Assembly (NCBI GenBank): GCA_035945115.1
Contig: DASZAN010000169.1
Span: forward strand, 29,330-93,329
DNA length: 64,000 bases
Direction of reading: 5' to 3'
DNA from: DAHUYF01 sp035945115
Lineage (GTDB): Bacteria > Pseudomonadota > Alphaproteobacteria > ATCC43930 > CGMCC-115725
Shown: piece by piece, positions 34,212 through 42,863 of the stretch
How the letters are laid out: the number at the start of each line of letters is the position of its first letter
Position numbering within the stretch: position 1 is the first letter of the stretch
The notes under the pieces: generated by a model
Told to the model about the DNA's origin: nothing
Database searches by the model: none
Seen by the model: only the letters and a program-made list of their open reading frames with translations
Position numbers and translations under genes: made by a program

Positions 34212-35978
34212 TCACCCGCCGCGCGTCGCGGCTGCGGCGGCGGGGACTTTGGCGATGCCTCGGTCGATCTTGGTCTCGATCGTCTTCACCTGATCGGCCT
34301 CGGGCTTGAATTGGAGCGCGCGGCGCCATTGGTAACGCGCTTCGACGAGGCGTCCACGCTGCCAGTACGCATCGCCCAGATGATCGTTGATGGTGGGATC
34401 CTCGGGCAGGAGCTCGATCGCGTGCTCGAGAAGCTGCGTCGCATTGGCGAAATCGCCGAGCCGGTAGTAGGCCCAGCCCAAGCTGTCGACGATATAGCCG
34501 TCGTTCGGGCGGAGCTCGACCGCGTGCTTGATCATGGTGAGTGCGCGGTCGAGGTTCACGCCCTTGTCGATCCAGGTGTAGCCGAGATAGTTGAGCACCA
34601 GCGGCTGCTCGGGCTGCAGCTCGAGCGCGTGCTGGAGATCCCCTTCGGCGCGCGGCCACTGGCCCGAGCGCTCGAGCGCCACCGCGCGGCTGTAGAAGAG
34701 CCGCCAATGCCGCGGCTCGACGTGATCGACGCGGGCGATCGCCTTGTCGTAGGCGCCGACCGCTTCGGTGAAGCGGCTATGTCCTCGCAGGATGTCGCCG
34801 AGCTCGACGAAGGGCTCGGGATCGCGCGGCCGCTCGGCCGCCAGGCGCGTGAGCTCGGCCGCCGCCTCGTCGGTGCGCTCGAGCGCGTCGAGCGCGGTGG
34901 CGACGCGGAGCCGTGCCGACCAGCCAAGCGATGATTTGGGATCGACCGCGCGATAGAGCGCAAGCGCGTCGGCGATGTGGTGCTGCTCTTCGTCGATCTC
35001 GGCGATCAGCATCTGCGCCAAGGGAAAATCGGGCCGGAGATCGAGCGCCAGCCGCGCATAGACGAGCGAGGCGTCGAGCGTCTCGCGCTGATCGAGGATG
35101 CTGGCGAGATCGAACAGCGCTTCGGCGACGCCATCGCGCGCCGAGGCGATGGCGCGGCCGGGGATCTCGCCCTTGCCAAGGCGTGCCAGCGCCTGTGCCA
35201 CCACCTCGCCGCCCTGGTCGGTGGTGGCGAGTCTCTCGTAAAGGCGGCGCGCTTCTTCGGTGCGTTGGTGCCGCTCGAAGAAATTGCCAGCGAGCTCCAC
35301 CGTCCGCCAGGTGAGGCGCTGCTGATCGCCGATCACCGCCTTGTAGCTCCTCTCGGCGTCCTCGATCCGGTCGGCGAAATCGGCGAGCAGCGCCGCATGC
35401 AGATCGCGGAGCGTCTGCACGCCCTTTAACTCGCCGAGCGAGTCGAGCGCCTGCAGCGCCGCTTGCGGGCGCTGCCGGCCCATTTCACACCAAGCGACGA
35501 GGAGCGGCGACGCCAGCCGCTGCGCGCCTTCGCTCGGCAAAGCGCGGCCGCGCGCCGCGGCCGCCTCGAAGTTGCCGGCCTTCACTTCCTGCAGCAGCAG
35601 CACGAGCTGCGCCAGGCTCGCGTTGCGGTCGCGCTCCGCCACGTCTTGGGCGAGCGCCGCGGCATCGTGCATAGAGCCCTCGCTCACGCGAAGCGCGAAG
35701 GTGCGGCGCCGCAAATCGAAATTCTCGGGATCGTTGGCGAGCGCGCGATTCATGAAATCGGCGGCGCTCACATAATCGCGCATTTGCTGCGCATGGCGCG
35801 CGGCGAGATAGCTGCCGAGCGGGCTCGTCGGCGCCGTGGCGCTTTGCTCGGGCGCCGCGTCCGCCGGCCCCGGCGAGGGCGTGCAGGCGGCGACGAGCAG
35901 CGCCACCGATGCCAGCGCCGCACCTCGCCAGCTCGCTGCCGGCCCTTTCGACGCCCGTTCTTTCCTCATCGTCTCCAT
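34212..35978 (-). CDS. TPR-repeat outer-membrane lipoprotein
   Basis: A 588-residue protein with a lipoprotein signal (ALASVALLVAAC, Cys32) and tetratricopeptide repeats over most of its length (for example MNRALANDPENFDLRRRTFA, LERSGQWPRAEGDLQHALEL, LGWAYYRLGDFANATQLLEH, LGDAYWQRGRLVEARYQWRR). Such lipoproteins beside ispE and ETF-QO are a conserved alphaproteobacterial arrangement of unknown exact role; assembly or scaffolding at the outer membrane is likely. ATG 35978 (MRKERA at 35969 is an alternative) gives a normal signal peptide; the open frame upstream is spurious. Confidence 0.9.
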   Translation of the reverse strand: METMRKERASKGPAASWRGAALASVALLVAACTPSPGPADAAPEQSATAPTSPLGSYLAARHAQQMRDYVSAADFMNRALANDPENFDLRRRTFALRVSEGSMHDAAALAQDVAERDRNASLAQLVLLLQEVKAGNFEAAAARGRALPSEGAQRLASPLLVAWCEMGRQRPQAALQALDSLGELKGVQTLRDLHAALLADFADRIEDAERSYKAVIGDQQRLTWRTVELAGNFFERHQRTEEARRLYERLATTDQGGEVVAQALARLGKGEIPGRAIASARDGVAEALFDLASILDQRETLDASLVYARLALDLRPDFPLAQMLIAEIDEEQHHIADALALYRAVDPKSSLGWSARLRVATALDALERTDEAAAELTRLAAERPRDPEPFVELGDILRGHSRFTEAVGAYDKAIARVDHVEPRHWRLFYSRAVALERSGQWPRAEGDLQHALELQPEQPLVLNYLGYTWIDKGVNLDRALTMIKHAVELRPNDGYIVDSLGWAYYRLGDFANATQLLEHAIELLPEDPTINDHLGDAYWQRGRLVEARYQWRRALQFKPEADQVKTIETKIDRGIAKVPAAAAATRGG

Positions 35979-36013
35979 GCCATTCCGCGGCCGCGCCGGC
36001 GGCCGCTCACATA

Positions 36014-37678
36014 TCACATATTGGGATAGTTGGGTCCGCCGCCGCCTTCGGGTACCACCCAGTTGATGTTTTGTTGGGGATCCTTGATGTCGCAGGTTTT
36101 GCAGTGAACGCAATTCTGCGCGTTGATCTGGAGCCGCGGATTGGCGCCATCGTCGTCGCGCACGATCTCATAAACGCCGGCCGGGCAATAGCGCTGCTCG
36201 GGCGCGTCGTAGCGCGCGAGATTGACGGAAATGGGAACCGCCGGATCGCGTAGCCGGAGATGATTGGGCTGATCCTCCTCATGATTGGTGTTGGAGATGA
36301 ACACCGAGGAGAGCTTGTCGAAGGTGAGGACGCCATCCGGCTTCGGATATTCGATCTTGCGGCATTGCTCTTTGGGCTTCAGCGTCGCGTTGTCGGGCTT
36401 GCCGTGCTTCAGCGTCCAGGGCGCGAGAAACCCCAGGCCGATGCTGTTGAGCCACATATGCGCGCCGCCGTGAACGGTGCCGAGCGTGGTGCCGAATTTC
36501 GACAAGCCCGGCTTCACGTTCCGCACCTTGTAGAGGTCACGGTAGATCCATGAGTGGCGATATCCCTCGCCGTAACCCCTGAGCTCGTCATGCCCGGCGG
36601 CCCCGGCCTTGAGCGCGGCGAACGCCGCCTCGGCCGCGAGCATCCCGCTCTTGATCGCGTTGTGCGAGCCCTTGATGCGCGGCACGTTCATGAAGCCCGC
36701 GGCGCAGCCTATGAGGAGGCCGCCCGGGAATGTGAGCTTCGGCACCGACTGCAAGCCCCCCTCGGTGACGGCGCGTGCGCCATAGGCGATGCGCTTGCCG
36801 CCTTCGAAGAGACCGCGAACCGAAGGATGCGTCTTGAAGCGCTGGAACTCGTCATAGGGCGAGAGATAGGGATTCTCGTAATTGAGATGGACCACGAAGC
36901 CCACCGCCACCTGGTGGTCCTCGAAATGGTACATGAAGGAGCCGCCGCCGGTGCGATTGTCGAGCGGCCAACCGAGCGTGTGCACGACGAGCCCCGGATC
37001 ATGGCGCGCCGGATCGATGCGCCAGAGCTCCTTGATGCCGATACCGTATTTCTGCGGCTCGACGCGATCGGCGAGGTGAAAGCGCTCGATCAACGTCTTT
37101 GTCAGCGAGCCGCGGGCGCCTTCGGCGAAGAAGGTGTATTTGGCGTGAAGCTCGACGCCGGGCGTGTAGCCGTCCTTGTGGTGACCGTCGCGCGCGACGC
37201 CCATATCGCCGGTGGCGACGCCCTTGACGCTGCCGTCCTCGTGATAGAGCACGTCGGCGGCGGCGAATCCCGGATAGATCTCGACGCCGAGCGCTTCCGC
37301 CTGCTGCCCGAGCCAGCGGCAGAGATTGCCGAGGCTCACGATGTGGTTGCCGTGATTCTTCATGAGCGGCGGCATCAACGCCGTCGGCAGCGAGATGTGA
37401 TTGGATTGCGTCAGATACCAGAAGCGGTCCTTGGTGACGGGCGAGTTGATGGGTGCGCCCTTCTCGCGCCAATCCGGCATAAGCTCGTTGATGGCGATGG
37501 GATCGATGACGGCGCCCGAGAGAATATGCGCGCCCACCTCGGAGCCCTTCTCGATGACGCAGACGGAGACCTCGTGGCCCTGCTGCTGGCTCAATTGCCG
37601 CAAGCGGATAGCCGCGGCGAGACCCGAGGGACCCGCGCCGACGATCACGATATCGTATTCCATGCGCTCGCGCTGCAT
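36014..37678 (-). CDS. electron transfer flavoprotein-ubiquinone oxidoreductase (ETF-QO)
   Basis: A 554-residue membrane-associated flavoprotein with one [4Fe-4S] cluster that passes electrons from ETF (fatty- and amino-acid dehydrogenases) to ubiquinone. N-terminal FAD-binding DIVIVGAGPSGLAAAIRL, a GGLLIGCAAGFMNVPRIKG loop, and the C-terminal ferredoxin-like NAQNCVHCKTCDIKDPQQNI are intact. ATG 37678 begins MQRERMEYD; ATG 37663 and GTG 37711 are other in-frame choices. The gene is divergent from the uracil-DNA glycosylase gene. Confidence 0.97.
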   Translation of the reverse strand: MQRERMEYDIVIVGAGPSGLAAAIRLRQLSQQQGHEVSVCVIEKGSEVGAHILSGAVIDPIAINELMPDWREKGAPINSPVTKDRFWYLTQSNHISLPTALMPPLMKNHGNHIVSLGNLCRWLGQQAEALGVEIYPGFAAADVLYHEDGSVKGVATGDMGVARDGHHKDGYTPGVELHAKYTFFAEGARGSLTKTLIERFHLADRVEPQKYGIGIKELWRIDPARHDPGLVVHTLGWPLDNRTGGGSFMYHFEDHQVAVGFVVHLNYENPYLSPYDEFQRFKTHPSVRGLFEGGKRIAYGARAVTEGGLQSVPKLTFPGGLLIGCAAGFMNVPRIKGSHNAIKSGMLAAEAAFAALKAGAAGHDELRGYGEGYRHSWIYRDLYKVRNVKPGLSKFGTTLGTVHGGAHMWLNSIGLGFLAPWTLKHGKPDNATLKPKEQCRKIEYPKPDGVLTFDKLSSVFISNTNHEEDQPNHLRLRDPAVPISVNLARYDAPEQRYCPAGVYEIVRDDDGANPRLQINAQNCVHCKTCDIKDPQQNINWVVPEGGGGPNYPNM

Positions 37679-37772
37679 GCCCGCGCTTTGGTCCTCGCCC
37701 GTGCTGCCCACTGTGGCGCCACTATAGTGAATGCTTCTTAAAGAACCAGGGGCGTGGTGCTAGCTTTGCTGC

Positions 37773-38567
37773 ATGCTGGCACCGTCTGACGCCGCCCGCC
37801 TCCTCGCCTGGTATGTGGCGATGGGCGCCGATGAAGCGGTCGCGGAGGTTGGCGTCGATCGCTTGACCCGGGCGCCGGCGCCGAGCGCGGCGCCCCCGCC
37901 GCCACCGGCGACGCGCGTGCCGCCGCCGGCCGCCGCTGCAGTGGTCACCTCGCTCGGCACCGCCGAGGCGAGCGCGCGCCGCATCGCCGCCGCCGCCAAC
38001 TCGCTCGCGGAGCTCGCCGCCGCCGTCGCCGCCTTCGAGGGCTGCGCGTTGAAGCGCACGGCGACCAACACGGTGTTTGCCGACGGCGTCGCCGGCGCGC
38101 CGCTCATGATCGTCGGCGAGGCGCCCGGTGCCGACGAAGACCGATTGGGCCGTCCCTTCGTCGGCCGGAGCGGCCAGCTCCTCGACCGCATGCTGGCGGC
38201 GATCGGCTATGATCGCCGCCGCAACGCCTACATCACCAACGTGCTCTTCTGGCGGCCGCCGGGGAACCGCAAGCCGACGCCCGACGAGGTCGCCGCCTGT
38301 CTTCCCTTCGTCTGGCGTCACATCGTGCTTGCCGCGCCGAAAGTCGTGCTGCTCTGCGGCGGCACGGCGACGAGCGGGCTCTTGGGGCGCGGCGAAGGCA
38401 TCATGCGCCTGCGTGGCCGCTGGCTCGAGCTCGCCGTCGCGGGCGGCACACCGGTGCCGGCGCTCGCCACGTATCACCCGTCCTTTTTGTTGCGCGCCCC
38501 TGCCCGAAAAAGTGAAGCGTGGCGCGACCTGCTGGCGCTCCAGTCAAAACTCAACGACTCGCAGTAA
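37773..38567 (+). CDS. uracil-DNA glycosylase, family 4-type
   Basis: A 264-residue DNA repair enzyme that removes uracil. After an Ala/Pro-rich N-terminal 60 residues comes the catalytic domain: GEAPGADEDRLGRPFVGRSG (active-site loop), ITNVLFWRPPGNRKPTPDEV and the C-terminal ATYHPSFLLR. Classical family-4 enzymes have a [4Fe-4S] cluster beginning with a Cys-x-x-Cys pair; here GCALKRTA keeps only the first Cys (91). Cys also occurs in AACLPF and LLCGG, so cluster binding is uncertain. It is upstream of the transglycosylase gene, a usual neighbour order. Confidence 0.93.
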   Translation: MLAPSDAARLLAWYVAMGADEAVAEVGVDRLTRAPAPSAAPPPPPATRVPPPAAAAVVTSLGTAEASARRIAAAANSLAELAAAVAAFEGCALKRTATNTVFADGVAGAPLMIVGEAPGADEDRLGRPFVGRSGQLLDRMLAAIGYDRRRNAYITNVLFWRPPGNRKPTPDEVAACLPFVWRHIVLAAPKVVLLCGGTATSGLLGRGEGIMRLRGRWLELAVAGGTPVPALATYHPSFLLRAPARKSEAWRDLLALQSKLNDSQ

Positions 38568-38672
38568 GTCGCGGGGAATCCGCGAACATCCTCACAATAG
38601 TTCCCTCGTGCCACAATTTTGACGCGGGTTTCGGCTTGCCAATGCCGCCGTTGTTAGTTATTGCGGGTAGCG

Positions 38673-40529
38673 ATGCAGGGGAGAAAAGTTCACCTGCGGC
38701 TGGGCAACACTTGTGCACAAAAAATAATTTGTGTCTGCCTCGCCGCAACCTTCGTCGTTACTGCCGCGTCGCTCCGCGCGGGCGCCGAGCCGTCATCGGT
38801 GCGCACATCGGCGCTGCCGCCCGACAGCGAGGGTGCGCGCGAGGCCGATCCACCGCTCTTGCTCACCGGTGCCGATGCCGAGCGTTATCGCCGCATCGTC
38901 GCGCGGCAGCAGGAGGGTGACTGGGAAGCGACCGATCGCGAGATCGGAGCGCTCAAAGACCGGATGCTGCTGGGCGCCGTCGAGGCGCAGCGCTATCTGC
39001 ACAAGGCTTATCGTACGAGCTATGGCGAGCTCGCGCGGTGGCTGGTCCAGTACGCCGCCGAGCCTGATGCCAAGGCGATCTATGCGCTGGCGCTAAAGCG
39101 GCGGCCGCCGGGTGTGCCGGCGCCGCATCCGCCGGTCATCGCGACGCTCACGCCGCATGCGATGCCCGATGAGGTGGCGGTCGCCGTCGAGCACCAGCCG
39201 CTCTCCGGTGACGATCTCCGCCGCGCGCAGTTGCTGCGCGCGGAAATCCGCGTCCTCGCCTTGCTCGAGCCGCGCAAGGCCGAGCTCGCACTCGCCGGCG
39301 GCGAGGCGCACCGCCTGCTCGAGCCCGGCCAGATCGATGGGCTGCGCACCGCGATCGCCGCCGGTCATGCCGCGAGCGGCAACGCGATGCCGGGAGCGGG
39401 ATCGAGCATGCCGGCACCCGCGCCCGCCTCGGCGGAGGGCGAACGCTGGCACGCGGGACTGGCGGCCTGGCGACTCGGCCGCTTCGACGACGCCGGACGG
39501 CATTTCCAAGCGGCGGCGCGCAACGCGTCCTCGCCCTGGCCGATTGCGGCCGCGGCGTTCTGGGCGGCGCGCGTCGAGATCAAGGCGCGGCGGCCGGCCC
39601 GCGCGCGCTATTGGCTGGGACTCGCCGCCGAGCATCCCCGCACCTTCTATGGCGTGCTGGCGCGGCGCACGCTCGGGATCGACAGCTATTTCGATTTCGA
39701 CACGGCGCCCTTCACCGAAGTGGATGCCGAGCTCCTGGCTGAGCTGCCAGCGGGCCGGCGCGCGCTCGCCTTCCTGCAAGTGGGCGACACCCGGCGCGCC
39801 GAAGCGGAGCTGCGCGCGCTCGTGCCGCATGCGCCGGCGCAAATCCTCGAGGCGGTCGTGGCGCTCGCCGACCGCGCCAACATGCCGGGTCTGACGCTGC
39901 AGCTCGCCGGCTACCTCGCCGACCATGACGGGCGCAACCACGATCACGCGCTTTACCCGGTGCCGCGTTGGCGGCCCATCGGCGGCTTCACCGTCGATCG
40001 CGCGCTCCTCTTTGCGGTGATGCGCCAAGAATCGCAATTCCTGCCGCATGTGCAGAGCAATGCCGGCGCCGTGGGCTTGATGCAGCTCATGCCGGCGACG
40101 GCCGCGGCCATGGCCGAGCGCACCGGCATGCCGCTCGAGCGGCGGAAGCGCCATCACGCACCTGACCCGCTCGCCGAGCCCGAGTACAACATGACGCTGG
40201 CGCAGGAATACATCTCCATGCTGCTCGCCGACGACCACATCAACGGCAATCTCGTGCTGCTCGCCGCCGCCTATAACGGCGGGCCCGGGGCGGTGCAGCG
40301 CTGGGTCGGCGAGCGCGAGCTGATGCGCGACCCGCTGCTTTTCATCGAGAGCATTCCGACGCAGCAGACCCGCATTTTCACCGAGCGTGTGCTGGCGAAT
40401 TATTGGATCTATCGCCAGCGCCTGAGCCAGCCTTCGCCCGATCTCGACGCGCTTGCCGCCGGCAGGTGGCCGACCTATACCGCGCTCGACGTTTGGGAGC
40501 TGGATGGTCGCCATGCCGAGAATCGATGA
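38673..40529 (+). CDS. soluble lytic murein transglycosylase (Slt70-like)
   Basis: A 618-residue periplasmic enzyme that cleaves peptidoglycan to 1,6-anhydromuropeptides. The signal peptide (IICVCLAATFVVTAASLRA) is followed by an alpha-superhelical U/L region of roughly 400 residues and a C-terminal GEWL/SLT domain: AVMRQESQFLPHVQSNAGAV (catalytic Glu), GLMQLMPATAAAMAER and LLAAAYNGGPGAVQRW. ATG 38673 lies after GGGTAGC; an in-frame TTG at 38661 is weaker. The 3' end overlaps moaB by 26 nt. Confidence 0.94.
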   Translation: MQGRKVHLRLGNTCAQKIICVCLAATFVVTAASLRAGAEPSSVRTSALPPDSEGAREADPPLLLTGADAERYRRIVARQQEGDWEATDREIGALKDRMLLGAVEAQRYLHKAYRTSYGELARWLVQYAAEPDAKAIYALALKRRPPGVPAPHPPVIATLTPHAMPDEVAVAVEHQPLSGDDLRRAQLLRAEIRVLALLEPRKAELALAGGEAHRLLEPGQIDGLRTAIAAGHAASGNAMPGAGSSMPAPAPASAEGERWHAGLAAWRLGRFDDAGRHFQAAARNASSPWPIAAAAFWAARVEIKARRPARARYWLGLAAEHPRTFYGVLARRTLGIDSYFDFDTAPFTEVDAELLAELPAGRRALAFLQVGDTRRAEAELRALVPHAPAQILEAVVALADRANMPGLTLQLAGYLADHDGRNHDHALYPVPRWRPIGGFTVDRALLFAVMRQESQFLPHVQSNAGAVGLMQLMPATAAAMAERTGMPLERRKRHHAPDPLAEPEYNMTLAQEYISMLLADDHINGNLVLLAAAYNGGPGAVQRWVGERELMRDPLLFIESIPTQQTRIFTERVLANYWIYRQRLSQPSPDLDALAAGRWPTYTALDVWELDGRHAENR

Positions 40530-41064
40530 GACGCGCCCGTTCCTCGCGGTGAACATCGCCGTCCTCACCGTCTCCGATACGCGCACCGCAGCCGACGATA
40601 AATCGGGCCAGACGCTCGCCGACCTGATCGTCGCTGGCGGCCATCGCCTGGCGGCGCGCCGCATCGTGCGCGACGACAAGGCCGACATCATCGCCGCTCT
40701 CCGCGCCTTCATCGCCGATCCCGCCATCGACGTGGTGATCGCCACCGGCGGCACCGGCGTCACCGGCCGCGATGTCACGCCCGAAGCCTTTGCCGCCGTC
40801 TATGAGAAGGAGATTGCCGGCTTCGGCGAGCTCTTCCGCTGGCTCAGCTACCAGAAGGTCGGGACCTCGACGATCCAGAGCCGCGCCACCGCCGGCGTCG
40901 CCGGCGGCACTTACCTCTTCGCACTGCCAGGCTCGCCCAGCGCCTGCCGCGACGGCTGGGAGGACATCATCAAGCACCAGCTCGACAATCGCCACCGCCC
41001 CTGCAACCTCGTCGAGCTCATGCCGCGCCTCCAGGAGCATCTGAAGCCCGCCGCCGGCGATTGA
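40504..41064 (+). CDS. moaB: molybdenum cofactor biosynthesis protein MoaB
   Basis: A 186-residue MogA/MoaB-fold protein that adenylylates molybdopterin. Visible are the start IAVLTVSDTRTAADDKSGQT, IATGGTGVTGRDVTPEAFAA, FRWLSYQKVGTSTIQSRATA and LFALPGSPSACRDGWEDII. ATG 40504 is 4 nt after GGGAG and lies within the end of the transglycosylase gene; ATG 40513 is also possible. Its 3' end overlaps the convergent glycosyltransferase gene by 47 nt. Relevant to the molybdenum hydroxylase at 9.5-12.2 kb. Confidence 0.95.
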   Translation: MVAMPRIDETRPFLAVNIAVLTVSDTRTAADDKSGQTLADLIVAGGHRLAARRIVRDDKADIIAALRAFIADPAIDVVIATGGTGVTGRDVTPEAFAAVYEKEIAGFGELFRWLSYQKVGTSTIQSRATAGVAGGTYLFALPGSPSACRDGWEDIIKHQLDNRHRPCNLVELMPRLQEHLKPAAGD

Positions 41065-41662
41065 GCGTCGCGCGCCAGCGCCGGTAAGCCGCGGCATCGT
41101 CGACGTCCTCGAGCGTCTCGAGAAACTTGACGCGCATATCGCACGGCAAGCCCACGAGTGTATCGGCGAGCGCGTGCGGGCTCGACCAGCGCACGCGCGG
41201 AAAGAGTGGCCGCGGCAGCCGCGGCCGCCGGCGAAACCCCACCAACCAATAGCCGCCATCGGCCGCGGGACCGAACACGGCATGATGCGTGCCCAGGGCA
41301 GCAAAGGCGGCCGCGACATGCGCCGGAGTGAGCGCGGGAATATCGGAGCCGATGATCACCACCGGCCCCGGCGGCAAGCGCCGGACCGCGCGCTCCATGC
41401 GCCGGCCGAGATCGCCCGCACCTTGCCCGAAACGCGACCGGGCGAAGCGCCAAGGGCAGGCGCGCATGGCGTCACGGTCGGGCGTGAGCGCGAGATGCAC
41501 GCGCCAGCGCCGATCGCGCACCATCGCCCGCAGCAACCTCTCGCTCGTCTGCCGATAGAAGCGGAGCGCGGCCATCGCGCCGATGCCCGTGGCAAGCCGC
41601 GACTTCACGCGCCCCAGCCGCGGCGCGCGCAGGAAGACGACGAGGTGACGGCGCATGTGCAT
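41018..41662 (-). CDS. TIGR04282/DUF2064-type nucleotidyltransferase-like glycosyltransferase
   Basis: A 214-residue GT-A-like protein of the family annotated as arsenosugar biosynthesis glycosyltransferase (TIGR04282, DUF2064). It shows FLRAPRLGRVKSRLATGIG, VVIIGSDIPALTPAHVAAAF and VFGPAADGGYWLVGFRRRP. The protein is unusually rich in Arg. It is paired with the TIGR04283-type gene 11 nt upstream. Despite the family name, no arsenic methylation or radical-SAM genes are near, so the product may be a different glycolipid or sugar. It is convergent with, and overlaps by 47 nt, moaB. Confidence 0.85.
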   Translation of the reverse strand: MHMRRHLVVFLRAPRLGRVKSRLATGIGAMAALRFYRQTSERLLRAMVRDRRWRVHLALTPDRDAMRACPWRFARSRFGQGAGDLGRRMERAVRRLPPGPVVIIGSDIPALTPAHVAAAFAALGTHHAVFGPAADGGYWLVGFRRRPRLPRPLFPRVRWSSPHALADTLVGLPCDMRVKFLETLEDVDDAAAYRRWRATLNRRRRASDAPGGAA

Positions 41663-41673
41663 TCAGGGAAGCG

Positions 41674-42363
41674 CTACCCGTAAAGCCGCACGAGAACGCG
41701 CGGCGGCAATCCCAGAAAATAGAGCGTGAGGCAGCCGAGATTGCGCAAGGGACGCGCGACATAGCCGCCGCGGCGATAGCGCGCCGCCGAGGTGATGGCG
41801 TCGGCGGCGATCGGCGCGAGCCGCGGCCGGCCGATGCGTCGCGCGAACTCCACGTCTTCCATCAGCGGCAGCGGGCGGAAGCCGCCGAGCTCGTCGTAGA
41901 ATGGGCGCGCGATGAGAAGCCCCTGGTCGCCATAGGGCAACGCCAAGACACGGCAGCGCCAAGCGACGAACGCCTCGAGGCGTCGCGCCGCGGCGGCGGG
42001 ATCATCGAGCCGATATCGCAAATAGCCGGCGCGGCGCGCATTCTCGGGTCGGGCGATGAAAGCGTCGACCGCATCCGCCCAACCAGGCCCGAGCCGCGTG
42101 TCGGCATGGAGAAAGAGCAGCCATTCGCCGCGCGCCGCCGCCGCGCCCGCGACCAGTTGGTTGCCGCGTCCGCGCGCGACTTCGACGACGCACGCGCCGC
42201 CCGCTTCCGCCAGGCGTGGCGTCGCATCGCGCGAGCCGCCATCGATCACCAGCACTTCGCCGATGAGATCGCACGCGCGTCCTTCCGCGAGCGCCGCCAG
42301 CATTGCCGGCAAGCTCGCCGCGGCATCGAGCGCGGGAATGATGATCGAGAGCGGCGGTTGCAT
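41674..42363 (-). CDS. TIGR04283-type glycosyltransferase family 2
   Basis: A 229-residue GT2 enzyme: start SIIIPALDAAASLPAMLAAL, DGGSRDATPRLAEAGGACVV (nucleotide-sugar binding), LLFLHADTRLGPGW (DxD-like His-Ala-Asp) and GGFRPLPLMEDVEFARRI. A hydrophobic C-terminal stretch (LGCLTLYFLGLPPRVLVRL) may attach it to the membrane. Together with the next gene it forms the usual TIGR04283-TIGR04282 pair. The thioesterase gene ends 3 nt upstream, so all three are likely co-transcribed. Confidence 0.9.
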   Translation of the reverse strand: MQPPLSIIIPALDAAASLPAMLAALAEGRACDLIGEVLVIDGGSRDATPRLAEAGGACVVEVARGRGNQLVAGAAAARGEWLLFLHADTRLGPGWADAVDAFIARPENARRAGYLRYRLDDPAAAARRLEAFVAWRCRVLALPYGDQGLLIARPFYDELGGFRPLPLMEDVEFARRIGRPRLAPIAADAITSAARYRRGGYVARPLRNLGCLTLYFLGLPPRVLVRLYG

Positions 42364-42366
42364 CCG

Positions 42367-42804
42367 CTATTTCGCGATCTGAAAGTTCCGTGTCGTCGCC
42401 AGCACCGTGCCACACATTGCCTCGCGACCCGCCGCGACGACATAGACGTCGGCCGCACCCACGGAATTTGTGCGGCCCGCTTGGAGGACGCGGCCTTTGG
42501 CGCGCAATTTCTCGCCTTTGGCGACGCCGGCCATCTTGATCGTGAAGTCGAGCGTCGCCAAGGCCCAGCCCTTCGGCAGCAATGAGAGGCAGGAAGCGAC
42601 CGCCGCGACATCGCCGGCGGTGCCCACCATCGATGCCGGAAATTGCCCGGGCGGTCCCGAGAACCGCTCGTTGAAGGGCAACTCGACGGTGACCTGGCCG
42701 GGCGCGACCGAGACAACGCAGATGCCGTACTCCCGAACAAACGGCAACGCTGACAGGAACGACGCGACATCCGCTTCGTCGAGCCGATCTTCGCCACGGT
42801 GCAT
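42367..42804 (-). CDS. PaaI-like hot-dog thioesterase
   Basis: A 145-residue hot-dog-fold protein resembling the PaaI/YiiD acyl-CoA thioesterase group: VTVELPFNERFSGPPGQFPA, SMVGTAGDVAAVASCLSLLP (where HGG-type members have their active site) and LDFTIKMAGVAKGEKLRAKG. GAGGGAGAG precedes the ATG at 42804. The HGG motif is replaced by PAS, so catalysis is less certain than the fold. It lies upstream of the two glycosyltransferase genes. Confidence 0.82.
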   Translation of the reverse strand: MHRGEDRLDEADVASFLSALPFVREYGICVVSVAPGQVTVELPFNERFSGPPGQFPASMVGTAGDVAAVASCLSLLPKGWALATLDFTIKMAGVAKGEKLRAKGRVLQAGRTNSVGAADVYVVAAGREAMCGTVLATTRNFQIAK

Positions 42805-42863
42805 GCAACTCTCCCTCGCGATCGTCGGGAATAGCGGCAGACTCTGCTTATAGTGTATGCGCC

